Source: Planctomycetota bacterium (GTDB lineage Bacteria > Planctomycetota > UBA1135 > GCA-002748355). Taken from it: DNA of 64,000 nt. The position numbers and the translations under genes were made by a program. This document shows, piece by piece, positions 17,369 to 26,164 of the stretch. The DNA lies in contig PDSF01000026.1 of assembly GCA_002748355.1 (NCBI GenBank), forward strand, positions 124,001 to 188,000, written 5' to 3'. Below the pieces are notes generated by a model, which saw only the letters and a program-made list of their open reading frames with translations, had not been told where the DNA came from and made no database searches. Each line of letters begins with the position of its first letter. Position 1 is the stretch's first letter.

Positions 17369-18741
17369 CTCAGCGCCTGCGGATCCTCTTGGCCGATGAT
17401 GACGCGCTCTCGCGTGAGTTTCTTGCTGAGGCTCTAGCCTCCTTCGATGCGGATGTCCGGTCCTGTGACGATGGCGTCGCTGCGAGCAAGCTCTTCGCCA
17501 AGGAGAGCTTTGATGCCGTGTTCACAGACCTACGTATGCCGCGAAAGGACGGCCTTGAGCTGATCCGAGAGATCAAGTCTGGGCCGAATCCTATCCCTGT
17601 GGTGCTGGTTACGGCCTATGGGACCGTGGATGTCGCTGTCGATGCGCTTCGGGTTGGGGCGGATGACGTTCTGATGAAGCCGGTCGATCTTGAGCAGATC
17701 GAGTTGGTTTTGACCCGCTTAGCAGAGCGCTCTCGTCTGGTGGCTGAGAACCGTTATTTGCGCGAGCAAGAGGCACAGCGATCTCCGGGCTTGATTGCTG
17801 CTAGTCCGCAGATGCTAGCCGTGGACGAGATGATCGATCGGGTGGCGGACAGTGACGTTGGCATCCTGATCACCGGTCCCAGCGGGACCGGCAAGGAAGT
17901 CGTCGCCAGTGAGCTGCATCGGCGATCGCGGCGATCGGGGGCGGCCTTTATTCAGGTCAACTGTGCGGCGATTCCGCCAGCACTCTTGGAGAGCGAATTC
18001 TTTGGGCACGAGGCCGGTTCCTTCACCGGGGCGACTGGGCGCAAGATAGGCAAGTTCGAGCTTGCCGATGGCGGCACCCTGCTCCTAGACGAAATCGGAG
18101 AGATTGCTCCCGAGTTGCAAGGCAAGCTCCTACGAGTGATCGAGGACGGCAAGATTACCCGTGTCGGAGCAACAGAGCCCAGGCAAGTCGACGTGCGTAT
18201 CGTTGCTGCGACTAATCGGGATTTGCGGGGCATGGCCTTGCAGGGAGAGTTCCGTGAGGACCTGTACTACCGGCTTAACGTCCTGCCGATCGAGCTGAAG
18301 CCGCTGGTCGAGCGCCCTGGCGATCTCGAGGCTCTCACCGTGGCCTTTCTGGCGCAGGAGAGCCGGCGTGTAGGCAGAGAACTCAGCTTGGAGCCGGAGG
18401 CGATGCGCCTACTTCGAGCCTACAGTTGGCCGGGCAATGTTCGCGAGCTGCGTAACCTACTACAGCGAGCCGCTCTCCTTACTCGCGAGGCCTGTATCTC
18501 GGCGGAGCTGCTGTCGCCCTGGCTCGGCGAGCTGCCGTCGGAGTCTCCACCACTCGAAGCGGAGTCCGGGGCGAGCATTGAAGCTTTCGTCGGGTGCAAG
18601 CTGCGGGATGTCGAGGATGCGTTGATACTCGCCACACTTGCTGACCAAGCCGGTAATCGCACAGCGACGGCCCGCGTGCTGGGGATAAGTCCGCGGACGC
18701 TCTACAACCGCCTGCAGGCCTTGGAGGCTCCAGCTCTTTGA
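17365..18741 (+). CDS. Sigma-54-dependent flagellar response regulator (FlrC/FleR-like)
   Basis: A 458-aa NtrC-class activator: receiver with D55 (VFTDLRMPRKDG) and K in LMKPVD; AAA+ about 140-370 with Walker A GPSGTGKE (K177), Walker B TLLLDEIGEI and R-finger region; Fis-type HTH near 430-455 (TATARVLGISPRTLYNRL). The sigma-54 loop at residue 218 reads GSFTGA, not GAFTGA; this variant occurs in some functional activators. It overlaps the kinase gene by ATGA and precedes flgB by 145 bp, so it likely activates rod/hook and flagellin classes from sigma-54 promoters. Confidence 0.93.
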   Translation: MTQRLRILLADDDALSREFLAEALASFDADVRSCDDGVAASKLFAKESFDAVFTDLRMPRKDGLELIREIKSGPNPIPVVLVTAYGTVDVAVDALRVGADDVLMKPVDLEQIELVLTRLAERSRLVAENRYLREQEAQRSPGLIAASPQMLAVDEMIDRVADSDVGILITGPSGTGKEVVASELHRRSRRSGAAFIQVNCAAIPPALLESEFFGHEAGSFTGATGRKIGKFELADGGTLLLDEIGEIAPELQGKLLRVIEDGKITRVGATEPRQVDVRIVAATNRDLRGMALQGEFREDLYYRLNVLPIELKPLVERPGDLEALTVAFLAQESRRVGRELSLEPEAMRLLRAYSWPGNVRELRNLLQRAALLTREACISAELLSPWLGELPSESPPLEAESGASIEAFVGCKLRDVEDALILATLADQAGNRTATARVLGISPRTLYNRLQALEAPAL

Positions 18742-18886
18742 GTGAAGGCTCTCGAAGGTGCTTCGGCGCTGGACTTTAGCAAGTCCTGAAGAATGCCCAG
18801 ATAGACCACAGCATGCTCAAGGAACTGCTTGGGTCTGGCCGATACGGAAGTACCAGCGTGATCGGAACTTCGGTATAGGTCGCAGC

Positions 18887-19234
18887 ATGAGCTTCAACGA
18901 TTCCGTGGCATTCCTGGAGAAATCGCTTCAGGGGGTGATGCTGCGCCAGCAGGCCATCAGCCACAACCTCGCCAACCAGAGCACCCCGGGCTACAGGGCT
19001 CGAGACGTGGATTTTCAGGGCGCCCTTAAGGATGCCTTGCGAAGCGATGGCGTTGACACGCTTCGCTTTCGGATCGTCGAGCAGGAAGGCAACGAGGTGA
19101 ACGCTGAAGGTAACAACGTCAACCTCGAGCGTGAGTGGCAGAACATGGAAGAGAACCGACTGTTCCACGAGATGTTTTCGCGCGCTCTCGGTAGGCGCTT
19201 TCGCACCATGGTTCGCGCCATCCGTGGGCAGTAG
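18887..19234 (+). CDS. flgB: Flagellar basal-body rod protein FlgB
   Basis: A proximal rod subunit in the periplasm. A 115-aa protein from ATG 18887; a longer in-frame extension to 18758 reads unlike any FlgB and is rejected. Family signature near residue 20-40: LRQQAISHNLANQSTPGYRA, the rod/hook N-terminal motif, and the C-terminal helix ENRLFHEMFSRALGRRFRTM. It is followed by flgC after 13 bp. The 145-bp upstream gap after the FlrC-like gene may hold a promoter but no consensus box is clear. Confidence 0.93.
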   Translation: MSFNDSVAFLEKSLQGVMLRQQAISHNLANQSTPGYRARDVDFQGALKDALRSDGVDTLRFRIVEQEGNEVNAEGNNVNLEREWQNMEENRLFHEMFSRALGRRFRTMVRAIRGQ

Positions 19235-19247
19235 GAGCTAAGCAAAA

Positions 19248-19685
19248 ATGGCTGGATCCACCCTGTTCAGCGGCATTGAAACTCCGATCTCGGGCATGGC
19301 GGCCGAGCGCCTGCGCATGCGCGTCATCGCTGGGAACATCGCCAATGCCAATACCATCAGCGATGATGGGACTCCTTATCAGCGCAAATACGTGCGTTTT
19401 GCCGAAGTGCTGCACGGACAACTGGTGGGCAACAAGGTCGAGGCTGGGGGCGGTGTGCGGGTCGATGGTGTTGAGGTCGACCAGGTGACGCCGCATGCGC
19501 AGGTCTACGATCCCAGCCATCCAGCGGCGGACGGGTCTGGCTTCGTTAAGCGCCCCAATGTCGACATCATGCACGAGATGGTGGACATGATGATCGCGAA
19601 GCGTTCCTTCGGAGCGAATATCGCGGCCTTCCGCAACTATCGAGCGATGCTCAAAGAAGCCATCCAGCAGATTGGGGTTAGCTGA
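19248..19685 (+). CDS. flgC: Flagellar basal-body rod protein FlgC
   Basis: A proximal rod subunit. 145 aa, typical length. The rod motif AAERLRMRVIAGNIANANTI lies at residues 14-33, and the C-terminal block NVDIMHEMVDMMIAKRSFGANIAAF is the standard rod/hook C-terminal helix. It lies 13 bp after flgB and its stop overlaps the fliE start (TGATG), so flgB-flgC-fliE are translated together. Confidence 0.95.
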   Translation: MAGSTLFSGIETPISGMAAERLRMRVIAGNIANANTISDDGTPYQRKYVRFAEVLHGQLVGNKVEAGGGVRVDGVEVDQVTPHAQVYDPSHPAADGSGFVKRPNVDIMHEMVDMMIAKRSFGANIAAFRNYRAMLKEAIQQIGVS

Positions 19686-20029
19686 TGGTTGAGATCCAAG
19701 ACAGCCTGAGGCGCCTTGAGTCCATGCAGGTGCATCCGAGTGCGCCAAAGCGGGTTCGTGAAGCTTTGGCCGAAGCTCTGCAGGAGCCCGAGGTCGAGCA
19801 GGGCCAAGGGCCGAGTTTTGCCAACTTGCTTCGAGAAGGGGTGCAGTCGGTTTCCGATGCCAGTCACGAAGCGGAAAAGAAGATGAAGGGGCTCATAACT
19901 GGGGAGACAGAGAGTGTGCATGAAGTGCTCTCTGCAATGGGAAAGTCCGACGTGCAGTTTTCGCTAATGCTCCAGGTCCGCAACAAGCTCATCGATGCCT
20001 GGCAGCGGCTATCTCAGATCCGTGTTTGA
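19685..20029 (+). CDS. fliE: MS-ring/rod adaptor FliE
   Basis: FliE joins the FliF MS ring to the proximal rod. The 114-aa protein ends with the family pattern: SFANLLREGVQSVSDASHEA, then LITGETESVHEVLSAMGKSD and FSLMLQVRNKLIDAWQRLSQIRV. Length is typical (about 100-115 aa). It starts inside the flgC stop codon and precedes fliF by 22 bp. Confidence 0.94.
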   Translation: MVEIQDSLRRLESMQVHPSAPKRVREALAEALQEPEVEQGQGPSFANLLREGVQSVSDASHEAEKKMKGLITGETESVHEVLSAMGKSDVQFSLMLQVRNKLIDAWQRLSQIRV

Positions 20030-20051
20030 TCTTCTGAGGTCCTGATCTTCG

Positions 20052-21533
20052 ATGCCTGCATTCCTATCCCAAGTCGTGAGTCAGCTCAAAAACCTGTGGC
20101 TTGAGTTCACGGGTGGGCAGCGGCTGATTGTCAGCGCGGTCCTTGCGGCAACGCTGGTCGGTATGGCCGCATTGATCTGGGTGGGCACCAGGCCGAGCTT
20201 TGATCCGCTTCCGATTGCTGTGTCACGCGACGAGAGCCCCGGTGTGATCTCCTTGCTTACCAAGGCGAATATCAACTTTCGCGTCGAAGCGACAGGAAGC
20301 ATCTCGGTCGATAGTGGGGATATGCAGAGTGCCACCCGTCTGCTCATCGAAGAGGGCTATATGGATGGGGGGGCAAACGATCTGAAAGAGCTCCAGAGCG
20401 GGACGATGACTCGCTCGCAGGAGATGAATCGGCACTTCCTGCTCTATTCGCGGGCCAAGCGTATCGAGCGCCAGATTGCTGGTATGCGTGGTGTGCGTTC
20501 GGCCATCGTCTCCGTGCATCAGCCTCGTAGCACTCCCTTTGTTGGCCGTAAGGGCGGCCAGAAATCCAGTGCCAGCGTGACACTGACGGTCAGCGCCAAC
20601 GCGAACTTCAACAAGCTGGCGAGTAGCGCAGTCGGGATCGTCGCCAAGGGTCTCGGGCTGCCGCGCGAGAGTGTCATCGTCACCTCCAACATGGCTGACC
20701 AGTACTTGGAGTCCCAAGAAGGAGGCGGGCGCGGGCTCAGCGGTTTCTCCGAGCTATTGGCTCTGGAGATGAAGAACTCCTCGATGAAGACGGGGATCGC
20801 GCAGGCGCGCCTGAACGAGATCTGGCCGGGGAAGGCCACGGTTCAGGTCAATGTTTCGTACAAGAACGAGATCGGCTCGAAGCAGACGGTGCTGACTCCC
20901 AGCGACAAGCAAGTCGTCGAGGAGACGAAGTTCTCAAGCAGCTCGAAGAAGCCGGGCCAGGGCAGCTCGGCTGCCGAAGGCGACTCCACCGAGCAGACTC
21001 AGTCCAAGAAGACGTACCTGTCCAATATCGGCAAAGAGGTGATGACGCAGTTGGCGCCTTCGATCGATCAGGTTTCGGTATCACTGATTCTCGACGAGTC
21101 ACTCAAGGATCAGAGCGCTGCGATTACCGAGCAGGTCAAGAACATCGTGGGCTGGAAGCAGGGGCGTGATCAGCCGTTTACCGCGATCGTGACCAAGTTC
21201 CCAGACTTCTCCGATATCGAGGTCGAGAGCGGTGGGGCCATGCAGATGTTCAAGGAGTATGCGCCCTTGGTCGGGCAGATCCTCTCAGTGATTCTCGTTC
21301 TGTTCTTCTTGCGCGGGCTCTTGAAGCGGACCCGCACGGCGATCGGCCCTGTTGGCCCGGGGACCATGGCCACGGCGACCAGTGGCGCCGGGGAAGAAGA
21401 TGGCGCTGAGGAAGAGGACTCGGGCAAGGAGGCCAAACGGCTGCGCCGGGAAATCGAGCGCGTCGTGGCCGCAGACCCCGGCAGTGTCACTCGGCTATTG
21501 GAAAGCTGGCTGACCGAGAAGGTGAATAACTGA
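20052..21533 (+). CDS. fliF: Flagellar MS-ring protein FliF
   Basis: FliF forms the inner-membrane MS ring on which the C ring and rod assemble. 493 aa, slightly shorter than enterobacterial FliF (about 550). First transmembrane helix at about 25-45 (LIVSAVLAATLVGMAALIWV), periplasmic ring-building domains with ELQSGTMTRSQEMNRHFLLY and the SASVTLTV segment, second transmembrane helix at about 403-425 (LVGQILSVILVLFFLRGLL). The C-terminal tail, which binds FliG, ends LLESWLTEKVNN. Its last base overlaps the fliG start. Confidence 0.95.
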   Translation: MPAFLSQVVSQLKNLWLEFTGGQRLIVSAVLAATLVGMAALIWVGTRPSFDPLPIAVSRDESPGVISLLTKANINFRVEATGSISVDSGDMQSATRLLIEEGYMDGGANDLKELQSGTMTRSQEMNRHFLLYSRAKRIERQIAGMRGVRSAIVSVHQPRSTPFVGRKGGQKSSASVTLTVSANANFNKLASSAVGIVAKGLGLPRESVIVTSNMADQYLESQEGGGRGLSGFSELLALEMKNSSMKTGIAQARLNEIWPGKATVQVNVSYKNEIGSKQTVLTPSDKQVVEETKFSSSSKKPGQGSSAAEGDSTEQTQSKKTYLSNIGKEVMTQLAPSIDQVSVSLILDESLKDQSAAITEQVKNIVGWKQGRDQPFTAIVTKFPDFSDIEVESGGAMQMFKEYAPLVGQILSVILVLFFLRGLLKRTRTAIGPVGPGTMATATSGAGEEDGAEEEDSGKEAKRLRREIERVVAADPGSVTRLLESWLTEKVNN

Positions 21534-22558
21534 TGGGTTCCGGAGGAGACGTCCTGAACGGCAGCCATAAGGTCGCAGCAGTTTTGCTGGCGATCGATCA
21601 TCAGCTGTCGTCCAAGATCCTCCAGCACATGGGCGAGGATCAGCTCGAGCAGGTTACTCGAGCTATGAAGGAGCTGGAGGAGACTGCCGTAGGTGAAAAC
21701 GACCTACGGGATATCTTCAAAGAGGCGGTGCAGCGTATGCGCGGCACCAGCTACGCGCTTGGGGATGTTGGCGGCACCATCGGCAACGTGCTGGTTCGAG
21801 CCTTTGGCGAAGAGCGGGCCGGTGAGATTCTGAGCAGCGTCGAGCACAACATCCTCGCGCAGCGTCCCTTCGCAGTCTTCGACGGTATTCCCCCCGAAGA
21901 TTTGGCGAACATGCTTTCGGACGAGCATCCGCAAATCGTGGCGGTCTTTCTTGCCCACCTCGATGCGGCGAAGGCCGGTGGAGTCGTTGCTGTTTTGCCC
22001 GAGCATCTGCGTGCGGATGTGGTGACGCGAATCGCCGAGATGGGGCGCTCCGCACCCGAGGTCGTGCAGAGAGTTGTTGAGGTCATGCGTGGCAAGGTCA
22101 AGGAGCTTGGCCTGTCGACGAGTCGCAGTGAGCCTAGGCACTGGGTCAAAAAGGCCGCGAGCATCCTCAACAACATGGGTGGAGGCGTAGAGAAGGAGAT
22201 CCTCGATACCATCTCTGGGCGCCAAGAATCCGTCGCTGAATGCCTTCGCGAAGAGATGTTCACCTTCGACGACCTGTCCAAGCTCGATAAAAAGTCGATG
22301 CAGAAGGTGCTTGGTTCGATCGATACCGCTGTCCTGGCAACGGCGCTGAAGGCTTGTTCTTTGGAGGCGGAAAACAACATCTTCGAGAACCTGTCCAAGC
22401 GTGCCGCCGAGATGGTGGTCGACGAGCGCGACGCCAAGGGCCCGACTCCTCTGAGTGATGTCCTTGATGCTCAGAAGCAAATCCTTGCGACGATCCGCGG
22501 GATGATCGAATCGGGCGAAGTCATGGCCCCCGGTGGTGCGGGAGAGCAGTTGGTATGA
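21533..22558 (+). CDS. fliG: Flagellar motor switch protein FliG
   Basis: The C-ring subunit that contacts the stator and converts ion flow to torque. 341 aa, standard length. The N-terminal domain binds FliF (KVAAVLLAIDHQLSSKILQH); the middle domain carries the EHPQ motif in LSDEHPQIVAVFLAHL; the C-terminal domain contains the charged torque region FTFDDLSKLDKKSMQKVL. It is coupled to fliF (1-bp overlap) and to fliH (4-bp overlap). Confidence 0.95.
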   Translation: MGSGGDVLNGSHKVAAVLLAIDHQLSSKILQHMGEDQLEQVTRAMKELEETAVGENDLRDIFKEAVQRMRGTSYALGDVGGTIGNVLVRAFGEERAGEILSSVEHNILAQRPFAVFDGIPPEDLANMLSDEHPQIVAVFLAHLDAAKAGGVVAVLPEHLRADVVTRIAEMGRSAPEVVQRVVEVMRGKVKELGLSTSRSEPRHWVKKAASILNNMGGGVEKEILDTISGRQESVAECLREEMFTFDDLSKLDKKSMQKVLGSIDTAVLATALKACSLEAENNIFENLSKRAAEMVVDERDAKGPTPLSDVLDAQKQILATIRGMIESGEVMAPGGAGEQLV

Positions 22559-23166
22559 GCCTAGTCGAGCTGCGATTACCCCAGCAGATGCTGGGGCTTC
22601 GATCTGCGAAAGAGCTGGAGCGTGTGCAGTTTCCCGAGCTCAGCGAGGGGCAGGCCGCACAGCTTGTCGACCCCATCGGCGAAGAGAGGCTTGAGGCGAG
22701 TTGTCGTCGTCAGGCCATCCAAGAGCTCAGTGAGCAAATTTCGCTCACGGTACAGCAGCTCAATGGGCTGGTTGCTTCCCGGCTGGAGGAGCTATCACGG
22801 TACGCGGTCGAACTGGGGCTCGGGCTGGCAGAGCGCCTGGTCGAACATGAGATCGACATGGGGCGCATGGATCCGACCAAGCACGTGGTCGAGTGTCTTC
22901 GCAACGCGATTCAAGGGCTTGGCTCTGGGAGCATCCTCGTAAAGCTGAATCCTGCGGACCTGTCGAATGTGCTTTCGGAGATCGACGCCCTCGACGCTCC
23001 CGAAATCCAGAACAACCATGCCGTGCGCTACGAAGTCGACGCCTCGATTGGTCGTGGCGCTTGCCGGGTTGAGACGAGCATCGGGCGTGTCATCCATGAC
23101 CCCAGGGAGGTTGTTGCTGAAGCGCTGAATCGTGTGCGGGAGGAGGCCGGCTTTGAGCCTTCCTGA
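22555..23166 (+). CDS. fliH: Flagellar export ATPase regulator FliH
   Basis: FliH binds the FliI ATPase and links it to the C ring. The 203-aa protein has a variable N-terminus, a central helical region with ELSEQISLTVQQLNGLVASR, and a C-terminal domain with LIVKLNPADL-like text (SILVKLNPADLSNV) and IGRGACRVETSIGRV, which matches the E-type peripheral stalk fold of FliH/V-ATPase E. The position between fliG and fliI supports the name. Confidence 0.88.
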   Translation: MSLVELRLPQQMLGLRSAKELERVQFPELSEGQAAQLVDPIGEERLEASCRRQAIQELSEQISLTVQQLNGLVASRLEELSRYAVELGLGLAERLVEHEIDMGRMDPTKHVVECLRNAIQGLGSGSILVKLNPADLSNVLSEIDALDAPEIQNNHAVRYEVDASIGRGACRVETSIGRVIHDPREVVAEALNRVREEAGFEPS

Positions 23167-24457
23167 TCTGGGGCGGCTCCTCGATGCTGGGGCAGGCGCT
23201 CGCCGACACGAAGTGATTGGCCGGGTCAGTTCGGTGACCGGTGCTGCGATTCGATGTTTGGGCCTCGAGGCGGCGATCGGGGATTATTGCGAGATCGAAA
23301 CACCCGCCGGTGTCGTCCCAGCAGAGGTCGTCGGCTTCGGCGAGAACGACCTCGTTTTGATGCCGATGTTCGAGCCGCGTGGGGTTGCTTCCGGTCATCC
23401 GGTGCGCGCTAGCGGCAAGCCCTTGTGTGTTCGTGGCGGGTCTGGAGCGCTTGGGCGAGTCCTCGATGGTCTGGGCCGACCGCTGGATGCTTTGCCCCCG
23501 GTGATGGGGCCGGAAATCACGGTCATGGGCGACGCACCGTTGCCGCTGGATCGCCCGCAGATCGTGCAGCCGATCCAGACTGGGGTTTCGGCGATAGACG
23601 GCTTCTTGACCGTGGGGCTCGGGCAGCGCATCGGCATCTTCGCGGGTTCGGGTGTCGGCAAGAGCACCCTGCTCGGCATGATCGCGCGTGGCTCCAGCGC
23701 CGATGTCAATGTCATTGCACTGATCGGAGAGCGTGGGCGTGAGGTCAAGGACTTCGCTCTCGATGTGCTTGGTAGTGAAGGCATGGCCAAGTCGGTGCTC
23801 GTGGTGGCGACCAGTGATACTTCGCCGCTGATGCGCTTTAAGGCGACCTTTAGTGCGATTGCGATTGCCGAGAGCTTCCGTGACCAAGGGAAGCAGGTGC
23901 TGTTCATGATGGACTCGGTCACTCGCTTCGCTGCGGCGGCGCGCGAGATCGGCCTGGCGGCAGGTGAGCCGCCGACGCTGCGAGGGTATCCGCCCTCGCT
24001 GTTCGGCATCTTGCCTCGAGTCGTCGAACGACTCGGCACGACGACTCGGGGCGGGATCACCGGCATGTTTACGGTCCTGGTCGAGGGCGATGACCTCAAC
24101 GAACCGGTCAGCGATACCATGCGCGGCCTGCTGGATGGGCACTTCGTCCTCGATCGGAAGATTGCGCATAGGGGACAGTTCCCCTCGATCAACGTGCTCG
24201 GTTCGATCAGTCGACTCATGTCGAGAATTGCCGATCCGCAGTTACAAGAGGCGGCGCAGCAACTTCGCCAGCTCTTGGCACATTACGAAGAGAACCGCGA
24301 CTTGATCCAGGTGGGGGCCTATCAGCAGGGAGCGGATCCTCTTCTTGATCGAGCGGTGCGGGCCATGCCTGCGATCGAGGAGCTGCTGTTCCAGGGGACG
24401 GTGCAGCGAAGCCCCGATCAAACGGTGCAGCTCATGGTGCAGGCCTTGCAGCGTTGA
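23153..24457 (+). CDS. fliI: Flagellum-specific export ATPase FliI
   Basis: FliI hydrolyses ATP at the type III export gate and releases cargo from chaperones. 434 aa. I chose TTG 23153: AGGAGG at 23141-23146 is 6 nt upstream and the overlap with fliH is short; an in-frame GTG at 23132 has no ribosome site. Walker A is AGSGVGKST (K170), Walker B region QVLFMMDSVTRFAAAAREI, and the beta-subunit-type block PPSLFGILPRVVERLG is present. Its 3' end overlaps the convergent MFS gene by 26 bp. Confidence 0.95.
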   Translation: MSLPDLGRLLDAGAGARRHEVIGRVSSVTGAAIRCLGLEAAIGDYCEIETPAGVVPAEVVGFGENDLVLMPMFEPRGVASGHPVRASGKPLCVRGGSGALGRVLDGLGRPLDALPPVMGPEITVMGDAPLPLDRPQIVQPIQTGVSAIDGFLTVGLGQRIGIFAGSGVGKSTLLGMIARGSSADVNVIALIGERGREVKDFALDVLGSEGMAKSVLVVATSDTSPLMRFKATFSAIAIAESFRDQGKQVLFMMDSVTRFAAAAREIGLAAGEPPTLRGYPPSLFGILPRVVERLGTTTRGGITGMFTVLVEGDDLNEPVSDTMRGLLDGHFVLDRKIAHRGQFPSINVLGSISRLMSRIADPQLQEAAQQLRQLLAHYEENRDLIQVGAYQQGADPLLDRAVRAMPAIEELLFQGTVQRSPDQTVQLMVQALQR

Positions 24458-25586
24458 GCCGTGCCCGCTGACGCAGCTTGAGAGCCGCGAACAGGGCAAC
24501 CGTGCACATGGCCGCCATTGGCAAGAAGCTGTAGCCGAGGAAGCTGTCGTAGATGAGCCCCGACCCCAGAGTTGCTAAGCCGAGTAGGAGTCCGAAGCCC
24601 ACCGCGGAATAAAGCCCCTGTGCCGGCGGGGTGAGTTCTTCCGGCATCCACTTCTCGATGTATCGCATGGCGCCCAGATGCGAGAAGGCAAAGGTGAAGA
24701 CGTGCAGGCTTTGCGCTGGGTAAAGCACCCACAGCGAGCAGCTCAGCGAGGTCATCGTCCAGCGAAGGATGCCGGCGATGCTGGCCATGGCCAGGAGCAT
24801 CCACGGGTCGAGTCGCCGGGTGAGTCTGGCGCTGAACAGGAAGAACACGATCTCGACGGCTACTCCCAGGCTCCAGAGTATTCCAACCTCTGTTTCGCTG
24901 ATGCCATGCTTGGTCCAGTGCAGGGTTGAGAAGTTGTAGTAAGCGCCGTGGCTGGCCTGCTGGAAGCCGGCGGCGGCGAGGAACCAGAGGAAAGCTGGTT
25001 CGCGGAGGCAGGATCTGATGGGGCGACGGCTGCGCGTTGTTGCATTTAGCGCTGGCGTCTTGGGCAGTGCCAGGGCTGCGCCGGCGATGATAAGCAAGCT
25101 GATGGTGACCAAGGGCAGCAGGGAGTCAGGGTGCTGCTGCTCGAGTAAGACACCTCCAAAGAGGGCGGCGACAAGGAAGGCGCAGCTACCGAAGGTTCGG
25201 ACCCGGCCGTAGTCGATCCCGCTGCGCCGCATTTGGTCTACGGTCAGGCTCTCCATGAGCGGGACCAATGGCGACAATGCGAACTGGAAGAGGATCGTGA
25301 CGCCGGCAATGGCCCAGATACTGAAGCTCCAGTGGTAGAGCTGGAAGCTCAGGACAGATAGCAAGGCGAGCGTGAATAGGAGCCGGCGGCGGGTCCCGAG
25401 ACGTGCGGCGTTGCCGGCGACGGCCGGATTGGCGATGACCTTGACCCAAATCATCAGCGCTGCGATTGCGCCGATTTCGGCTTTGCTCAGACCGCGTGCG
25501 TCCAGCCACTTCTGCCAGTAAGGGGCGAGTAAGCCGATGACCCAGAAGTAGGTCGCGTACAGGAGTCCTAGACGTGCGGCGAGCAT
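24432..25586 (-). CDS. MFS transporter (3-phenylpropionate/nucleoside-permease type)
   Basis: A 384-aa (from ATG 25586) major-facilitator transporter with about 12 hydrophobic segments. The N-terminus (MLAARLGLLYATYFWVIGLL, then APYWQKWLDARGLSKAEIG) resembles the HcaT/MFS_1-like group, whose members move small organic molecules by proton symport. A longer start at 25667 adds a basic tail without hydrophobic character and would overlap the region upstream of fliJ. The gene is on the opposite strand in the middle of the flagellar cluster, convergent with fliI and divergent from fliJ. Substrate unknown; no link to motility is evident. Confidence 0.85.
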   Translation of the reverse strand: MLAARLGLLYATYFWVIGLLAPYWQKWLDARGLSKAEIGAIAALMIWVKVIANPAVAGNAARLGTRRRLLFTLALLSVLSFQLYHWSFSIWAIAGVTILFQFALSPLVPLMESLTVDQMRRSGIDYGRVRTFGSCAFLVAALFGGVLLEQQHPDSLLPLVTISLLIIAGAALALPKTPALNATTRSRRPIRSCLREPAFLWFLAAAGFQQASHGAYYNFSTLHWTKHGISETEVGILWSLGVAVEIVFFLFSARLTRRLDPWMLLAMASIAGILRWTMTSLSCSLWVLYPAQSLHVFTFAFSHLGAMRYIEKWMPEELTPPAQGLYSAVGFGLLLGLATLGSGLIYDSFLGYSFLPMAAMCTVALFAALKLRQRARLNAARPAP

Positions 25587-25717
25587 GATCGGGAGGACGG
25601 TAACAGAGAGTGGGCCGATCCGGCACTCACTCACTCGCCGGACCTTTTTCTGTGCCTTGCTACGCAACTGCCGAATTCCTCAACGGCAGTTCGCCGAATG
25701 CCGATAGGAGCGAGGGT

Positions 25718-26164
25718 ATGAAGCGATTCCGTTTCCGGCTCGCCCGCGTGCTTCGGCTGCGCGAGCGTGCGGAGCAACAGGCACGCCTCGCATTTGCCGA
25801 GGCCCTGAGCCGATTCCAGGTCTTGGAGAGGCGGCGAGACGAAGTGCGTACGGCGAAGACCTTCGCCGAGAACGAAGCTGCGACTGCTGCGAAGTCGGCC
25901 AGTTTGGCGGCCGCATATGCACGCAACTTGGAGCTTGAGGAGCGAAAGTTGGTCCTCGAAATCTCGCGCCAGAGCGTCGAACTCGGACGGCTGCGGGACG
26001 TCTGGACCATGCGCCGTAGGGAGCTGCGGCAGTTGCAACGTCTGGAAGAGCTCCGGCTCCAGGAGCACCGTGAAGAGAGTGCGCGAAGAGAGCAGGCAGA
26101 ACTGGAAGAGCTCGCAGCCTTGCGTTCTTGTGGGGCGCGGCAGCATGCGGAGGCACAGCGATGA
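25718..26164 (+). CDS. fliJ: Flagellar export chaperone-escort FliJ
   Basis: FliJ is the coiled-coil stalk of the FliI ATPase ring and recycles chaperones. 148 aa from ATG 25718 (GAGGG just upstream; an in-frame ATG at 25610 adds a non-homologous 36 residues). FRFRLARVLRLRERAEQQAR is the FliJ N-terminal pattern, and the whole protein is one long charged coiled coil rich in E, R and L. It ends ATGA-overlapped with the MotE-like gene. It lost direct linkage with fliI because of the intervening MFS gene. Confidence 0.88.
   Translation: MKRFRFRLARVLRLRERAEQQARLAFAEALSRFQVLERRRDEVRTAKTFAENEAATAAKSASLAAAYARNLELEERKLVLEISRQSVELGRLRDVWTMRRRELRQLQRLEELRLQEHREESARREQAELEELAALRSCGARQHAEAQR

Noticed and set aside
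18820..18860. GCCGATAC with TCAAGGAA upstream, like a sigma-28 promoter for flgB
   Set aside because: The spacing between the two boxes is 13 nt where sigma-28 promoters have about 11, and the -35 box is poor.
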